From Rufibacter sp. XAAS-G3-1 (GTDB taxonomy: Bacteria > Bacteroidota > Bacteroidia > Cytophagales > Hymenobacteraceae): a stretch of DNA of 64,000 bases. Below the pieces are notes generated by a model that saw only the letters and a list, made by a program, of their open reading frames with translations, was not told where the DNA came from and did no database searches. Both the position numbers and the translations under genes were made by a program. Positions 24,143 through 33,411 of this stretch are shown here, one piece after another (positions within the stretch are counted from its first letter, which is position 1; every line of letters begins with the position of its first letter). The DNA is taken from the NCBI RefSeq assembly GCF_013623775.1, contig NZ_JABFAM010000021.1:1-64000 (forward strand), read 5' to 3'.

Positions 24143-25900
24143 ATGGAAATAGCCTTAGTTCTGTTTTTACTTTTGGCTGCCGTTGCCCTTTTCGCCTCAG
24201 AAAAGCTTTCCGTAGATATAGTCACTATTATTCTGCTGATTATTTTAACCAGCACTAAAATCATTACCCCAGATGAAGCTTTTGACGGTTTCAGTAGTGA
24301 TTTCATTATTATTCTGGCTTCTATTTTCGTGATTGGGACGGCGCTGGAAGACACAGGTATTCTAGACTTTCTGGTGAACTGGCTGATGCGGCATGCCGGG
24401 CATCGACCCAATGTCCTGTTGTTTTCCATCATGTTTTTCCCCGGCTTGGTCTCGGCGTTCATGAACAACACCACCGTGACGGCCCTCTTCGTGACGCCCA
24501 TTGTGGGGGTGGCCAAGAAAATGCGCACCAGCAGTTCTAAGTTCTTAATGCCCTTGGCCTACGCCTCCATCTTAGGCGGTACTTGTACCCTCATTGGCAC
24601 CTCTACCAACGTGGCCGTGAGTGGCTACATGAGCAAGGCCGGGTATGAACCCTTCGGTTTCTTTGAATTCACGGGGGTTGGCATGATCATCTTCGTGGTG
24701 GGCATTGCGTACATGATGACCATTGGCAAGCGCATGCTACCCAACACGGCTACCCAAGGCCTTACCACTAGTTACAACATCAAAACGTATCTAAGCGAGA
24801 TTGTGGTACAGGAAGATTCTCCCTTGATTGGGCAAGTGGCGTTCACTTCTGACCTTTCCAAAATGGGTTTCCGGATACTGAACATCATCCGGAACAAGGA
24901 GAATTTCCTCCCAGATTACCGTACCCGCATAAGACCTAGTGACGTGCTGTTGGTGGAAGGGGAAATGAGTGACCTGATCAAAGTAAAGGAAACCAAGGGA
25001 ATCCAGATTCTGGCCGATGTGATTGTGGAGGAAGACCTGGTGGGCGGGGACATCAAACTGGCCGAGATTCTGATTACCGGCAAGTCTGACCTTCTCAAAA
25101 ACACGATCAAGCAAGTGGAATTCCAGCGGAGGTTCGGGTTGATTGTGCTGGCCGTTTCCCGGCAGGGCGAAACCATCAGGACCAAGATTGGCGATGTACA
25201 GCTACAACTGGGCGATATGCTCTTGGTGCAAGGCCCAGCTGAGCGATTGGATTATATCAAATCAAACCAGCATTTAGCGGTTTTGGATGAGTTTAAGCCT
25301 ATCATGTTCAAGAAACGAAAAGGCATTCTAACTTTATCTTTCTTTATTCTGGCCATTCTTTTGGGCAGTTTTAACATTCTGCCCCTGTCTATTTGTTTTC
25401 TGGGAGCGGCTTTGTTGAGCGTCTTATTCAAGTGTATCTCCACAGACCGTGCTTACCAAGTCATTGACTGGCGCCTGCTTATCTTGATTGGAGGGATGAC
25501 CGCTTTTGGTTTGGCCATGGAAAACACCGGAGCCGACAAATTCCTGGCTAATGCCATTGTGGGGCTTCTAGAACCATTTGGTACTATCGTCATCTTAGCA
25601 GGCTTTGCCATCTTGACGGTGTTCTTAACCCAACCCATGTCCAATGCCGCCGCCGCTTTGGTGGTGTTGCCGGTAGCTTTGCAGACCGCTATTCAGCTAG
25701 ATGCCAACCCAAGAACCTTTGCCATTGCCATCATGCTATCGGCTTCCGTTTCCTTGGTGACACCCTTTGAGCCGTCCTGTATTCTAGTGTATGGCCCCGG
25801 GAAATACACGTTCAAAGATTTCCTGAAAATTGGTTCTGGATTAACCCTTATACTGGTCGCTATTATACTATTTATAGTGCCAATCTTCTGGCCTCTATAA
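24143..25900 (+). CDS. SLC13/DASS-family permease with RCK_C domains
   Basis: A 585-residue inner-membrane transporter. The N-terminal membrane half (1-200) has the signature FMNNTTVTALFVTPIV and GTCTLIGTSTNVAVSGY. Two soluble TrkA-C domains follow at about 215-385 (RPSDVLLVEGEMSDLIKV, QLGDMLLVQGPAERLDYI). The second membrane half has TQPMSNAAAALVVLPVAL and SVSLVTPFEPSC. It probably moves a divalent anion (sulfate, phosphate or dicarboxylate) with sodium; the RCK_C domains suggest control by a bound ligand. Confidence 0.9.
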   Translation: MEIALVLFLLLAAVALFASEKLSVDIVTIILLIILTSTKIITPDEAFDGFSSDFIIILASIFVIGTALEDTGILDFLVNWLMRHAGHRPNVLLFSIMFFPGLVSAFMNNTTVTALFVTPIVGVAKKMRTSSSKFLMPLAYASILGGTCTLIGTSTNVAVSGYMSKAGYEPFGFFEFTGVGMIIFVVGIAYMMTIGKRMLPNTATQGLTTSYNIKTYLSEIVVQEDSPLIGQVAFTSDLSKMGFRILNIIRNKENFLPDYRTRIRPSDVLLVEGEMSDLIKVKETKGIQILADVIVEEDLVGGDIKLAEILITGKSDLLKNTIKQVEFQRRFGLIVLAVSRQGETIRTKIGDVQLQLGDMLLVQGPAERLDYIKSNQHLAVLDEFKPIMFKKRKGILTLSFFILAILLGSFNILPLSICFLGAALLSVLFKCISTDRAYQVIDWRLLILIGGMTAFGLAMENTGADKFLANAIVGLLEPFGTIVILAGFAILTVFLTQPMSNAAAALVVLPVALQTAIQLDANPRTFAIAIMLSASVSLVTPFEPSCILVYGPGKYTFKDFLKIGSGLTLILVAIILFIVPIFWPL

Positions 25901-25908
25901 GGTGTTTT

Positions 25909-26070
25909 AGAGCTTGTTTAGATTTGAGGTTTGCAGGCGAAAACGGCCAGAGAAAGCTTCTGCCGAAGCGTTTTTTGAGCAGCGTAGCAGCGCTAAAGTG
26001 CGACGCAACCGCGAACGCAAGTTCTTTTTATGGCCGTTTGCAGCGCAAAAATAAAATTTAAACATGCTCT
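25909..26070 (-). mobile_element. MITE-like element D, copy 2
   Basis: 162 bp with AGAGCTTGTTTA at one end and TAAACATGCTCT at the other, internally inverted relative to copy 1 (GTTCTTTTTATGGCCGTTTGCAGCGC near the right end). It lies directly after the permease gene. Confidence 0.7.
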
Positions 26071-26165
26071 TTAAGCCTGGTTTTCAGAAATCAGGCCTAA
26101 AACACTTTTTCGGCGTAGCCAGACCAGAGTTTCGTTCGTACAGAGAAAACAAAGTCACCCGTTGT

Positions 26166-26801
26166 ATGAACCGAATCTCCCACCTCTGCCCTTTCCTCCT
26201 GCTTTTGGGCTGTTCTCCTGAAAAGGCCCAAGAAAACCTAACCGAAGCCCCCATTAGCACTGTCGCTGCTGAGAATGAGCAAGTAGTGGACTCCGTGTCC
26301 AACACCCGCATTGACGGCACCGCCACCACCACCATTCCGCTGGACGTGAAACAGCAGCTTCCGGCCGAGCTAGAGGTGCACCTAGACCGTACCCACGGCC
26401 TCTGGCAATTGCCCACGCTCACCACCTATGACGCGCAGCGCGTTCCCAGCGAAGAGCAGGGCCCCTATTTTGTACAGGCAGATTTCAACGGCGACAACAA
26501 GCTGGATTACGCCATCCAACTCATGGAGCGGGATTCGGCGTTTGTATACGTTTTTCTGAAAGCCCCGGCAGGCGATTTTCAGGAGCATTTGCTGGAGCGG
26601 CACCAGCTGTTTGACATTGAGGAGAAAAAAAGAAGCATCCGTTATCTCACGCTGGCCAAGAAAGCAGATAAGTTGCTTGATGGAGCCACCCGTAAAAAGG
26701 TAACTCTTCCGCAGGATGGCCTCTCTGTGGGGGCCGAGAATTACACGGCCACGTACGTCTGGGAGAACGGGAAATTCAGAAAATATGAAACAGGCGACTA
26801 A
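26166..26801 (+). CDS. Lipoprotein with FG-GAP/EF-hand-like segment
   Basis: A 211-residue protein from MNRISHLCPF. Hydrophobic FLLLLGC is a lipobox, so Cys16 is likely lipidated. A longer reading from 26064 runs back into the MITE and hairpin and is rejected. The centre has QADFNGDNKLDYAIQL, an FG-GAP or calcium-loop-like motif (DFNGDNKLD). I do not recognise the full family. It is convergent with the TerB gene, with stops 11 bp apart. Confidence 0.75.
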   Translation: MNRISHLCPFLLLLGCSPEKAQENLTEAPISTVAAENEQVVDSVSNTRIDGTATTTIPLDVKQQLPAELEVHLDRTHGLWQLPTLTTYDAQRVPSEEQGPYFVQADFNGDNKLDYAIQLMERDSAFVYVFLKAPAGDFQEHLLERHQLFDIEEKKRSIRYLTLAKKADKLLDGATRKKVTLPQDGLSVGAENYTATYVWENGKFRKYETGD

Positions 26802-26812
26802 CTCCCAGGCAC

Positions 26813-27244
26813 TTACTGGATCTCCAGAAACTGGATGGCTTCCTCTTTGATTTCCTCGCGGGTGAGCCCGTCTTTCACGCCGGTGGTTATTTTCTTAATC
26901 AACACACCCACCACCGCCTTCCTGAACCCCATTTTGGTAGCAATGTCAAGACAGAAATCCATCTCACTGTCGTCCACTATGCCATCGGCCAGCATCATCT
27001 CCACCAGGTCATACACCTGGTCAAACCTATCCAGATCATTGTTGGGCATCGCATGCTTCACACTGGTGGAGTTTGCCAGCAAGGCCCGCACGTCCTGGGC
27101 GCGCATGCCTTTCCGCTCCCCAATAGAGATGATATGCTCCATCTCCGCTGAATCTATATGCCCATCAATTTTAGCTAATGCCCCTAAATTAACAATGTGG
27201 CTCTTGAGCCGTTTTGTTTCTTCACTCTCAAAAATTGAAAACAT
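26813..27244 (-). CDS. TerB-family protein
   Basis: A 143-residue all-helical protein with the TerB (tellurite-resistance B/DjlA N-terminal) pattern: LGALAKIDGHIDSAEMEHI, with acidic D-x-x-x-D-x-x-E repeats, then MMLADGIVDDSEMDFCLDIATKMG. The acidic loops can bind metal ions in relatives. No other ter genes are near, so a tellurite role is not implied. Single gene. Confidence 0.82.
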   Translation of the reverse strand: MFSIFESEETKRLKSHIVNLGALAKIDGHIDSAEMEHIISIGERKGMRAQDVRALLANSTSVKHAMPNNDLDRFDQVYDLVEMMLADGIVDDSEMDFCLDIATKMGFRKAVVGVLIKKITTGVKDGLTREEIKEEAIQFLEIQ

Positions 27245-27492
27245 AGAGTAACCGTCAGATGTGTGTGGAAGATTTTAGTGTACCGGAACGGCTTCTGCGC
27301 AAAATTTGCACAAATCCATTTACGCCATATAATTTACGGAATTTTGAAAAATTTGCTGCCCCCTTGGGTTAAAACTGTTCAAATTTTTATGAACATGCCT
27401 TTTAAAGGCACTCCAAGAAGGAAAATAGGAATTTCACGCTCCGGCAGAATGCCCCTGAAGGCGGGTGCAGATCCATGGGTTTATGAAAAAGC

Positions 27493-27522
27493 TTGAGTTT
27501 TCTTCGGTAAACCCTTACTTTG
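27493..27522 (+). promoter_or_regulatory. Promoter of pfkA
   Basis: TTG (27493-27495), 20 bp, TACTTTG (27516-27522), one base short of the full TAnnTTTG box and 21 bp before the pfkA ATG. Confidence 0.6.
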
Positions 27523-27543
27523 CGGCTCGTTTTAGATGTTAAG

Positions 27544-28515
27544 ATGAAGAAAATAGCTGTTTTTACGTCTGGGGGAGATGCCCCGGGCATGAATGCTTGT
27601 ATCCGCGCGATAGTGCGGACAGCAGTTTACCATAAATTAGAAATATACGGAATTGGCCGGGGCTACAATGGCATGATCCAGGGAGAGATCTACCGGCTGT
27701 TTTCCCATTCAGTAAGCAATATCATCCAGAAGGGCGGCACTATCCTTAAATCTGCCCGCTGCGCCGAGTTTCAGACCCCCGAAGGAAGGAAGAAAGCCTT
27801 TGACCAGATCTCTAAATTCGGGATTGAGGGCATTGTGGCCATTGGCGGAAACGGGACTTTCACGGGCGCGCAGGTCTTCTATGAGGAATACGGTATTCCG
27901 GTCATCGGGTGTCCCGGCACCATTGACAACGACCTCTACGGCACAGACTACACCATTGGCTATGACACCGCGGTCAACACCGCCCTAGACGCCATTGACA
28001 AGATCAGGGACACCGCCGACAGCCACGAGCGGGTTTTCTTTGTGGAAGTGATGGGCCGCGACTCGGGGTACATTGCCCTGCCCTGCGCCATTGGCGGCGG
28101 TGCCGAGATGGTGATGATCCCGGAGACCATTACGGCCATGTCTGAGGTGATTGAAACCCTGCAGCAAGGCTGGCGCCGATCTAAAACCTCGTTCATCATT
28201 ATTGTGGCCGAAGGGGAGGATGAAGGCGGTGCCACCGAAATAGCCGCCAAGGTGAAAGAAGCCCTTCCGCAGATGGATGCCAAGGTTACCATCATTGGCC
28301 ACGTGCAGCGCGGGGGCTCACCCACCGCCGCCGACCGTCTGCTGAGCAGCCAGATGGGCATGGCCGCCGTGGAAGGCCTCATTGCCGGCCGCGCCAATGA
28401 AATGGTGGGCGTCATGAACGGCGAGATTGTGTACACCCCCTTCCATGACACCATCACCAAGAAAAAACCCATCAGCGAAAGTTTCCTGAAACTGGTGGAA
28501 GTACTGAGCGTGTAG
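27544..28515 (+). CDS. pfkA: 6-phosphofructokinase
   Basis: A 323-residue ATP-dependent PfkA, catalysing the committed step of glycolysis. It starts at MKKIAVFTSGGDAPGMN; eight extra upstream codons (27520) would cover the promoter and are rejected. Active-site motifs are GGNGTFTGA, CPGTIDNDLYGTDYTIGYDTA, MGRDSGYIAL and the C-terminal GHVQRGGSPTAADR. The Gly-Asp-type ATP site (TSGGDAPG, GGNGTFTGA) matches ATP-PFK and not PPi-PFK. Followed by a strong hairpin. Confidence 0.96.
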   Translation: MKKIAVFTSGGDAPGMNACIRAIVRTAVYHKLEIYGIGRGYNGMIQGEIYRLFSHSVSNIIQKGGTILKSARCAEFQTPEGRKKAFDQISKFGIEGIVAIGGNGTFTGAQVFYEEYGIPVIGCPGTIDNDLYGTDYTIGYDTAVNTALDAIDKIRDTADSHERVFFVEVMGRDSGYIALPCAIGGGAEMVMIPETITAMSEVIETLQQGWRRSKTSFIIIVAEGEDEGGATEIAAKVKEALPQMDAKVTIIGHVQRGGSPTAADRLLSSQMGMAAVEGLIAGRANEMVGVMNGEIVYTPFHDTITKKKPISESFLKLVEVLSV

Positions 28516-28546
28516 CCTCCTCTACTACAAACCCAGTATCCTCAGA

Positions 28547-28595
28547 TACGTTTTGAGCCTGATTTCCTGAAATCAGGCTCAAAACGTATTTTTTT
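28547..28595 (+). terminator. Terminator of pfkA (hairpin F with T-run)
   Basis: Perfect 19-bp arms (TACGTTTTGAGCCTGATTT and complement) followed by a T-run. It is the clearest case of the dispersed hairpin acting as an intrinsic terminator. The rest of the gap to 29069 shows one more hairpin F (28872-28912) and nothing else recognisable. Confidence 0.85.
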
Positions 28596-28871
28596 GTCCT
28601 CCTTTTTTTGCCGCAGAAAGTCAACCTCACATTCTTCCTGCCCACGGTTCAAGCTACGCATTCTGTCCCCCTTGAAGGCCGAGGAGGAGAAGGCGGAAGA
28701 AGAGGCATATAACTTTTGTCCGATGCGAAGACAGTAGGCGTAAAGTTTTGGACTTTAGACTTATGAGGGCGGATGAGCCTCAGGGGGAGAATCTGCTAGT
28801 AGCGAGCCAAATAATTTCGGAGTTCCCGTAGAATTATCAATCGGAACAACTCTATCCCTTCCAGTTCATCA

Positions 28872-28912
28872 GCTATTTTAGCCTGTTTTCGTGAAAACAG
28901 CCCCAAAACAGC
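28872..28912. repeat. Dispersed hairpin F, copy before the aldo/keto reductase
   Basis: GCTATTTTAGCCTGTTTTC / GAAAACAGCCCCAAAACAGC. It lies in a gene-free gap and has no T-run. Confidence 0.65.
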
Positions 28913-29069
28913 TCCGTTACCAAGATACCTTCTGCCCCTGTTTCACTTTTAGAACTCTAAGAGCCTACCTAATTGTGGTGATGCTAACCTTTAAAGAATC
29001 AGCTTTCCGCCTTTCCCTAAAACCAATACAGAACTGAGCCGTTTTTAATCCATCACTCAGTTATAGAAA

Positions 29070-30113
29070 ATGGAATACAGACTACTTGGGGCATCGGGGC
29101 TACGGGTGCCGGTGCTTTGTTTCGGAACCGCTACGTTTGGCGGGGGTACAGAATTTTTCAAGGCCTGGGGCAGCACCCAGGTAGAGGAAGCAACCCGTAT
29201 GGTAGACCTTTGCCTGGCCGCCGGGGTCAATTTCTTTGATACTGCCAACACCTACTCGCAGGGGATGTCTGAGGAGATTCTGGGGAAAGCCCTGGCAGGC
29301 CGACGGAACGATGTTCTCATTTCCACCAAAGCAACCTTCCCGTTCGGGGAGGGCCCCAACAACCAGGGCTCAAACCGGTACCACCTTTTGCGACAGGTAG
29401 AGGGCAGCCTCAAACGCCTGAACACCGACTACCTTGACATTTACCACATGCACGGTTTTGACGGGAACACCCCCGTAGAGGAAACCCTCCGCACCCTAAA
29501 CGATCTGATTCAAAGCGGAAAGGTGCGCTACCTTGCCGCCTCCAACTTTTCTGGGTGGCACCTGATGAAATCCCTAGCCGTTTCTGAAAAGTATGGCTGG
29601 AACCGCTACGTAGCCCACCAGGTGTACTATTCCCTCACCAACCGCGAGTATGAGTGGGAACTGATGCCCCTTGGGTTAGACCAGAACGTAGGTGGGTTGA
29701 TCTGGTCTCCTTTGGCAGCGGGCAGGCTAGGCGGAAAGTACCGCCGGGGTCAGCCGCACCCGCAGGACAGCCGCATTGCGCAAGGCGGAAGCCCCGTACC
29801 GGAAGCAGTGGTCAACGAAGAGCTGTTTTATAGTATCATGGACGTGCTGGATGACATTGCCGAAGAAACAGGCAAGACAGTAGCCCAGGTTTCCCTCAAC
29901 TGGCTTCTGCAACGGCCCACCGTGTCCAGCATTATTATTGGTGCCCGAAACGAAGAACAGCTAAAGCAGAACCTGGGTGCCGTAGGCTGGAATCTGACCA
30001 TGGAGCAAGTGAAGAAACTGGATAAAGCCAGTGAAGCACCTCCCATTTACCCGTACTGGCACCAAAGACAGAACACCAGGCTCAATCCGCTACCGCCTTT
30101 TTACTCCAAATAA
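29070..30113 (+). CDS. Aldo/keto reductase
   Basis: A 347-residue TIM-barrel NADP-dependent oxidoreductase. The catalytic tetrad is visible: Asp and Tyr in FFDTANTYSQGMSEEILGKAL, Lys in STKATF, His in IYHMHGFD. The cofactor site is the C-terminal IIIGARNEEQLKQNLGA. It belongs to the YajO/Tas-like branch of conserved AKRs. The substrate is unknown. Single gene. Confidence 0.93.
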   Translation: MEYRLLGASGLRVPVLCFGTATFGGGTEFFKAWGSTQVEEATRMVDLCLAAGVNFFDTANTYSQGMSEEILGKALAGRRNDVLISTKATFPFGEGPNNQGSNRYHLLRQVEGSLKRLNTDYLDIYHMHGFDGNTPVEETLRTLNDLIQSGKVRYLAASNFSGWHLMKSLAVSEKYGWNRYVAHQVYYSLTNREYEWELMPLGLDQNVGGLIWSPLAAGRLGGKYRRGQPHPQDSRIAQGGSPVPEAVVNEELFYSIMDVLDDIAEETGKTVAQVSLNWLLQRPTVSSIIIGARNEEQLKQNLGAVGWNLTMEQVKKLDKASEAPPIYPYWHQRQNTRLNPLPPFYSK

Positions 30114-30207
30114 TAACCCCTGGTGGATGATTGGTGCGCCTTGGAAGGAAATGGTGGTGGGTAAAACCTCCCCTCCCAAGTTAATCCTGCAGGGAAAAAC
30201 TTTTTCC

Positions 30208-30353
30208 TTGCTGTTCGGGAGTTCTACCTTGCTGTTTGGGAGTTCTACTCCCGAACCTATCTGCTGCGGAGTTCTACTCCGCGGGGAGCCACGGGCAAAA
30301 GAAAGGGGAGTAGAACTCCCCGGCAGGTTGCTTCCGGAGTGGAACTCCGAAAG
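30208..30353 (+). repeat. Dispersed repeat A, copy 3
   Basis: TTGCTGTT(C/T)GGGAGTTCTAC occurs twice in tandem, then GCGGAGTTCTACTCCGC, GGGGAGTAGAACTCCCC and CCGGAGTGGAACTCCG palindromes. Confidence 0.7.
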
Positions 30354-30470
30354 AACAGTTTGGTTTTCTGGAAGCTTCAGAAACTAAATAGCCACTCAAT
30401 TTTCCCTGCATGATGAGCTCCCAGCAGGGGAATAGAGGCATTACACGTAACTGTGCGCACTAGAGCTAGG

Positions 30471-30534
30471 GGTTCCCGGCGAGCCTGGAGACTCGCTTCC
30501 TCCTACGTCATGAGGCAGCAGTCTCGCGCCAGTT
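30471..30534 (+). repeat. Palindromic repeat B, copy 2
   Basis: GGTTCCCGGCGAGCCTGGAG to CAGTCTCGCGCCAGTT. Directly followed by repeat C copy 2 and hairpin F, the same order as at 49699-49820. Confidence 0.7.
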
Positions 30535-30540
30535 TACTTT

Positions 30541-30574
30541 AAACCTGTGAGGTTTTGAAGACCTCACAGGTTTT
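30541..30574 (+). repeat. Palindromic repeat C, copy 2
   Basis: AAACCTGTGAGGT / ACCTCACAGGTTT around TTTGAAG. Adjacent to repeat B copy 2. Confidence 0.7.
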
Positions 30575-30575
30575 T

Positions 30576-30615
30576 GCGTTTTGGGCCTGTTTTCCGCAAA
30601 ACAGCTTCAAAACGC
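30576..30615. repeat. Dispersed hairpin F, copy in the 30-kb gap
   Basis: GCGTTTTGGGCCTGTTTTCC / GCAAAACAGCTTCAAAACGC. Followed by a CATCAGCGGGGTTC segment shared with 42228. The remaining gap (30114-31269) also has a GTAGAGACAAGGCAGTGCCT palindrome near 30808; I see no gene in it. Confidence 0.65.
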
Positions 30616-31179
30616 ATCAGCGGGGTTCTTCTCTCCGTTGGAGTAGGCGACATTGCGTGGGAGACAGAACCTACCCCTCCCAGGAGGGGAATGCGCCTTT
30701 GCAGGAGATAGGAATGCGTAGTTCGGCAGGTGTAAACATCCCCCTTCGCCCCCTTCAAAGGGGGAGTATCTGCTTTAGAGAGATTTCCCTGAATTAGAAA
30801 GGTACCTGTAGAGACAAGGCAGTGCCTGGTCTCTACAGGTACCTTTCTAACCGCTTCTGCTACTTCTTCCAGTTCCAGTCTTCCCCGAGCGCGCCTCGCT
30901 TTTGGCCCTGGACAGACATCAATCAGCTAAAAGGAATAGACTCTTCAGGCCGAAAGGGCAGTGCGAGAGGGGAAGGCGGGGCCCCGCGGCCGTGAGCGCA
31001 TACCGCCAAAGATGAAACAATACAGCACTTGCACCCACGCAACAAACAGACAAGCCAAGAGAACGGAAAACCGCATGCACCTGCCAATACTCTCCAAAGA
31101 GACCCGTTAAGCGCCAAAACGCACCAATAAAGATATAATCTCAAATCAACGCTTCACCTCTATCCATCAAGAAAGCCAC

Positions 31180-31223
31180 AGTTGTTTAGAGGCTGTTTTC
31201 TGAAAAGTAGCCTCTAAACGACT
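31180..31223 (-). terminator. Hairpin F downstream of miaA
   Basis: AGTTGTTTAGAGGCTGTTTT / AGTAGCCTCTAAACGACT, 47 bp past the miaA stop. Probable terminator of the glycosyltransferase-miaA unit. Confidence 0.65.
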
Positions 31224-31269
31224 AGCGGCGCTTAGGCGAAAAGAGTGAAGAAATAAGCCCCGGCTTACA

Positions 31270-32196
31270 TCACTTTTCTTCGGCATTCTTTACTTCAGCT
31301 TGAATATACGCCAGAACCTGCGTGCATTGGCGGGGGTGGAACCATTGGATGTGCGGGTCACGGGTAAACCAGGTTAGTTGGCGTTTCGCGTACCTGCGGC
31401 TGTTTCGCTTCAGTAACCGGATCGCCTCTTCATACGAATAGGCCCCGTCTAAAAAGTCAAACAGTTCAGTGTAGCCAACGGTCTGCAAGGCCTGGTGCTG
31501 GCGGTACGGCACTAACCCTTTCACCTCCTCTAAAAGTCCCTGCTCCAGCATAAGCTCCATGCGTAGGTTTATGCGGTCATAGAGTTCCGGACGGTCGCGG
31601 TTCAACCCGATTTTGATGATGTGGAAGTCCCGCCGCTGCTCCTTGCTTTTCTTTCTGAACGAGGAATACGGCTGGCCGCTGCTCAGGCAAACTTCCAGGG
31701 CCCGTACCACCCGCTGCGGATTCTGCCCGTCTACCTGCGCGGCATAGTCGGGATCAAGCTCCTGTAGCTGCTGCACCAACACAGGCAGGCCTTCCTTTGC
31801 CAACCTTCGGGACAGCTCTTCCCTAATGCCCGGCTGGATGTCCGGCATTTCATCCAATCCTTCGCACAGCGCCCGCACATAAAGCCCAGAGCCGCCGGTG
31901 GCAATGACCACGTTATGCTCCTGAAACAAATCCTGCAGCAAGCGCAGGGCATCTTCTTCAAAGGCCCCCGCGTTGTACTCCTCCAGAATAGAATGGGAGT
32001 CTATGAAATGATGCACCACCCCGCCCTGTTCTTGGGGGGTGGGCTTGGCCGTGCCAATGCTTAACTCCCGGTAGAACTGCCGCGAATCCATAGACAAGAT
32101 CTGGGTCTGGAAATGCTTTGCCAGTTGCACACAGAAATCAGTCTTCCCTACGGCCGTGGGCCCCACCACTACAACTAAGAATTTCTGTTTTTTCAT
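31270..32196 (-). CDS. miaA: tRNA dimethylallyltransferase
   Basis: A 308-residue enzyme that adds a dimethylallyl group to A37 of tRNAs reading UNN codons. The P-loop is VVVVGPTAVGKTD near 12. DSRQFYRELSIGTAKPT, the substrate loop ATGGSGLYVRALCEG and the tRNA-binding NPQRVVRALEVCL are all present. The C-terminal KRNSRRYAKRQLTWFTRDPHIQW is typical. The start ATG at 32194-32196 overlaps the stop of the upstream glycosyltransferase gene (ATGA), so translation is probably coupled. The longer frame from 32250 is rejected. Confidence 0.95.
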   Translation of the reverse strand: MKKQKFLVVVVGPTAVGKTDFCVQLAKHFQTQILSMDSRQFYRELSIGTAKPTPQEQGGVVHHFIDSHSILEEYNAGAFEEDALRLLQDLFQEHNVVIATGGSGLYVRALCEGLDEMPDIQPGIREELSRRLAKEGLPVLVQQLQELDPDYAAQVDGQNPQRVVRALEVCLSSGQPYSSFRKKSKEQRRDFHIIKIGLNRDRPELYDRINLRMELMLEQGLLEEVKGLVPYRQHQALQTVGYTELFDFLDGAYSYEEAIRLLKRNSRRYAKRQLTWFTRDPHIQWFHPRQCTQVLAYIQAEVKNAEEK

Positions 32197-33278
32197 ATTA
32201 GTCTGGCGTAAAGCTCCGTCAGTTTCTGCCCTTCCGTCTCCCAGCACCACTCCTGCCGGGCCAACAGGCAGTTTTGCTGTAACCGGTGGTACGTTTCTTC
32301 ATTTTGCAGCAAAGTTAACAGGGCATCGCGGACTTCCCCTACCTCCGCACTAGCCAGAAGCGCCACCTCATGCCGGGCATTTAGCGCTTGGTACTCTGGA
32401 AAAGGCACGCACACCTGCGGAATACCGGCCTGCACGTAATCAAAGAACTTGTTTGCCAGAGAGTAATAATAACTGAGTCCCTGGTGTTCCAGCAACATGA
32501 TGCCGGCCCAGGCCGATGCGGTCATACGGGCGAGCGCAGCGGGAGCCACCTTGCCTTCAAAGAGGACTTTGCCCTGCACCCCCAACTGCCTGGTAAGTTC
32601 CTGAAGACTGGTTCTGAGGGGGCCATCTCCGCAGATGATTAACCTGGCGGGCACCTCCTGCATGGCTTTAATGGTGTTTTCCAGCCCTCGGCCCACGTTC
32701 AGGGCACCCTGGTAAATAAAATACGGCGGAGTTTGGGGCAGCGCGAAGGCCTGCTGGCGGACGGGCATGTTCCGGATAAGGTGTACTTCTCTTTGGTATT
32801 TCTTTTGAAAGTACGCCACCAGAGAGGCACTCACGGTATAGGCAAGCGTGGCCTTGGCAAACGCCGCCCTCTCCAGTAAAGTCCAAATTTTTCTTACCAA
32901 GGGCCTAGTCACCACTTCTGGCATTTCCGGAAATAGTTCATGGGCATCATAGATAAGTGGTTTTTTGCGCCACCCTACCGTCAAGATTCCGGCAAGGGCG
33001 GTGTCTGCGTCTACCACCCCGTACAAGTCAAAGCGGTGGGCAAGAAACCAAATCACCAGCCGCAGGTTAAACTCCAGGTAGAAAAGAGGCCCTTTCAGGA
33101 AAACGCACCGGATTCGGTGGTGCCGGAAGGGTGATTCTGGTAACCGGGAAGACTGCGGAAGCAAACGGCCCACCAGGGTAACGGCATATCCGGCAGAGGC
33201 TAACGTAGTGGCAATCCGTAACATGCGCTGGTCATGGCTAATATCTGTAGTGACCGTAAAGACAATAGATTTAACCAT
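32193..33278 (-). CDS. Glycosyltransferase family 4
   Basis: A 361-residue GT-B enzyme from MVKSIVFTVTTDISHDQRM. The N-terminal domain has HDQRMLRIATTLASAGY and YDAHELFPEMPEV. The C-terminal nucleotide-sugar domain has FIYQGALNVGRGLENTIKAM, IICGDGPLRTSLQEL and ALARMTASAWAGIMLLE with the LANKFFDYVQAGIPQV segment. Sugar and acceptor are not predictable; a cell-surface glycan role is likely. A 477-residue reading from 33626 runs antisense into the kinase gene and is rejected. It is divergent from the kinase and overlaps miaA by 4 bp. Confidence 0.9.
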   Translation of the reverse strand: MVKSIVFTVTTDISHDQRMLRIATTLASAGYAVTLVGRLLPQSSRLPESPFRHHRIRCVFLKGPLFYLEFNLRLVIWFLAHRFDLYGVVDADTALAGILTVGWRKKPLIYDAHELFPEMPEVVTRPLVRKIWTLLERAAFAKATLAYTVSASLVAYFQKKYQREVHLIRNMPVRQQAFALPQTPPYFIYQGALNVGRGLENTIKAMQEVPARLIICGDGPLRTSLQELTRQLGVQGKVLFEGKVAPAALARMTASAWAGIMLLEHQGLSYYYSLANKFFDYVQAGIPQVCVPFPEYQALNARHEVALLASAEVGEVRDALLTLLQNEETYHRLQQNCLLARQEWCWETEGQKLTELYARLI

Positions 33279-33334
33279 ATTCAGAGATAAACAATGTTGC
33301 GGGGGTGAAAAGTGTAAATATCCAATTTTTCGTT

Positions 33335-33342
33335 TATTTTTG
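33335..33342 (+). promoter_or_regulatory. Possible -7 box of the hybrid kinase promoter
   Basis: TATTTTTG fits TAnnTTTG, 69 bp before the ATG at 33412, in the 133-bp gap between divergent genes. No TTG lies at the expected distance. Confidence 0.35.
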
Positions 33343-33411
33343 CTAAAACAGGTCTTTCCTGCCAGCCCCCTCCAGGAAAGGGAACCCCAACTGAATAGCA
33401 GACCTACGGTG

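Noticed and set aside
26064-26165. 34-codon extension of the lipoprotein at 26166
   Set aside because: It would be encoded by the end of a MITE copy and a hairpin and would hide the lipoprotein signal.
26813-27244. Tellurite-resistance locus
   Set aside because: Only a single TerB-like gene is present; no terC, terD or related genes lie nearby.
30840-31180. Stable RNA (RNase P, tmRNA or SRP RNA) in the long gap before miaA
   Set aside because: None of the conserved words of these RNAs that I can recall is present, and no long consistent stem is visible.
33208-33411. 68-codon extension of the hybrid kinase
   Set aside because: It runs through the divergent promoter region and antisense of the glycosyltransferase gene; the ATG at 33412 fits better.
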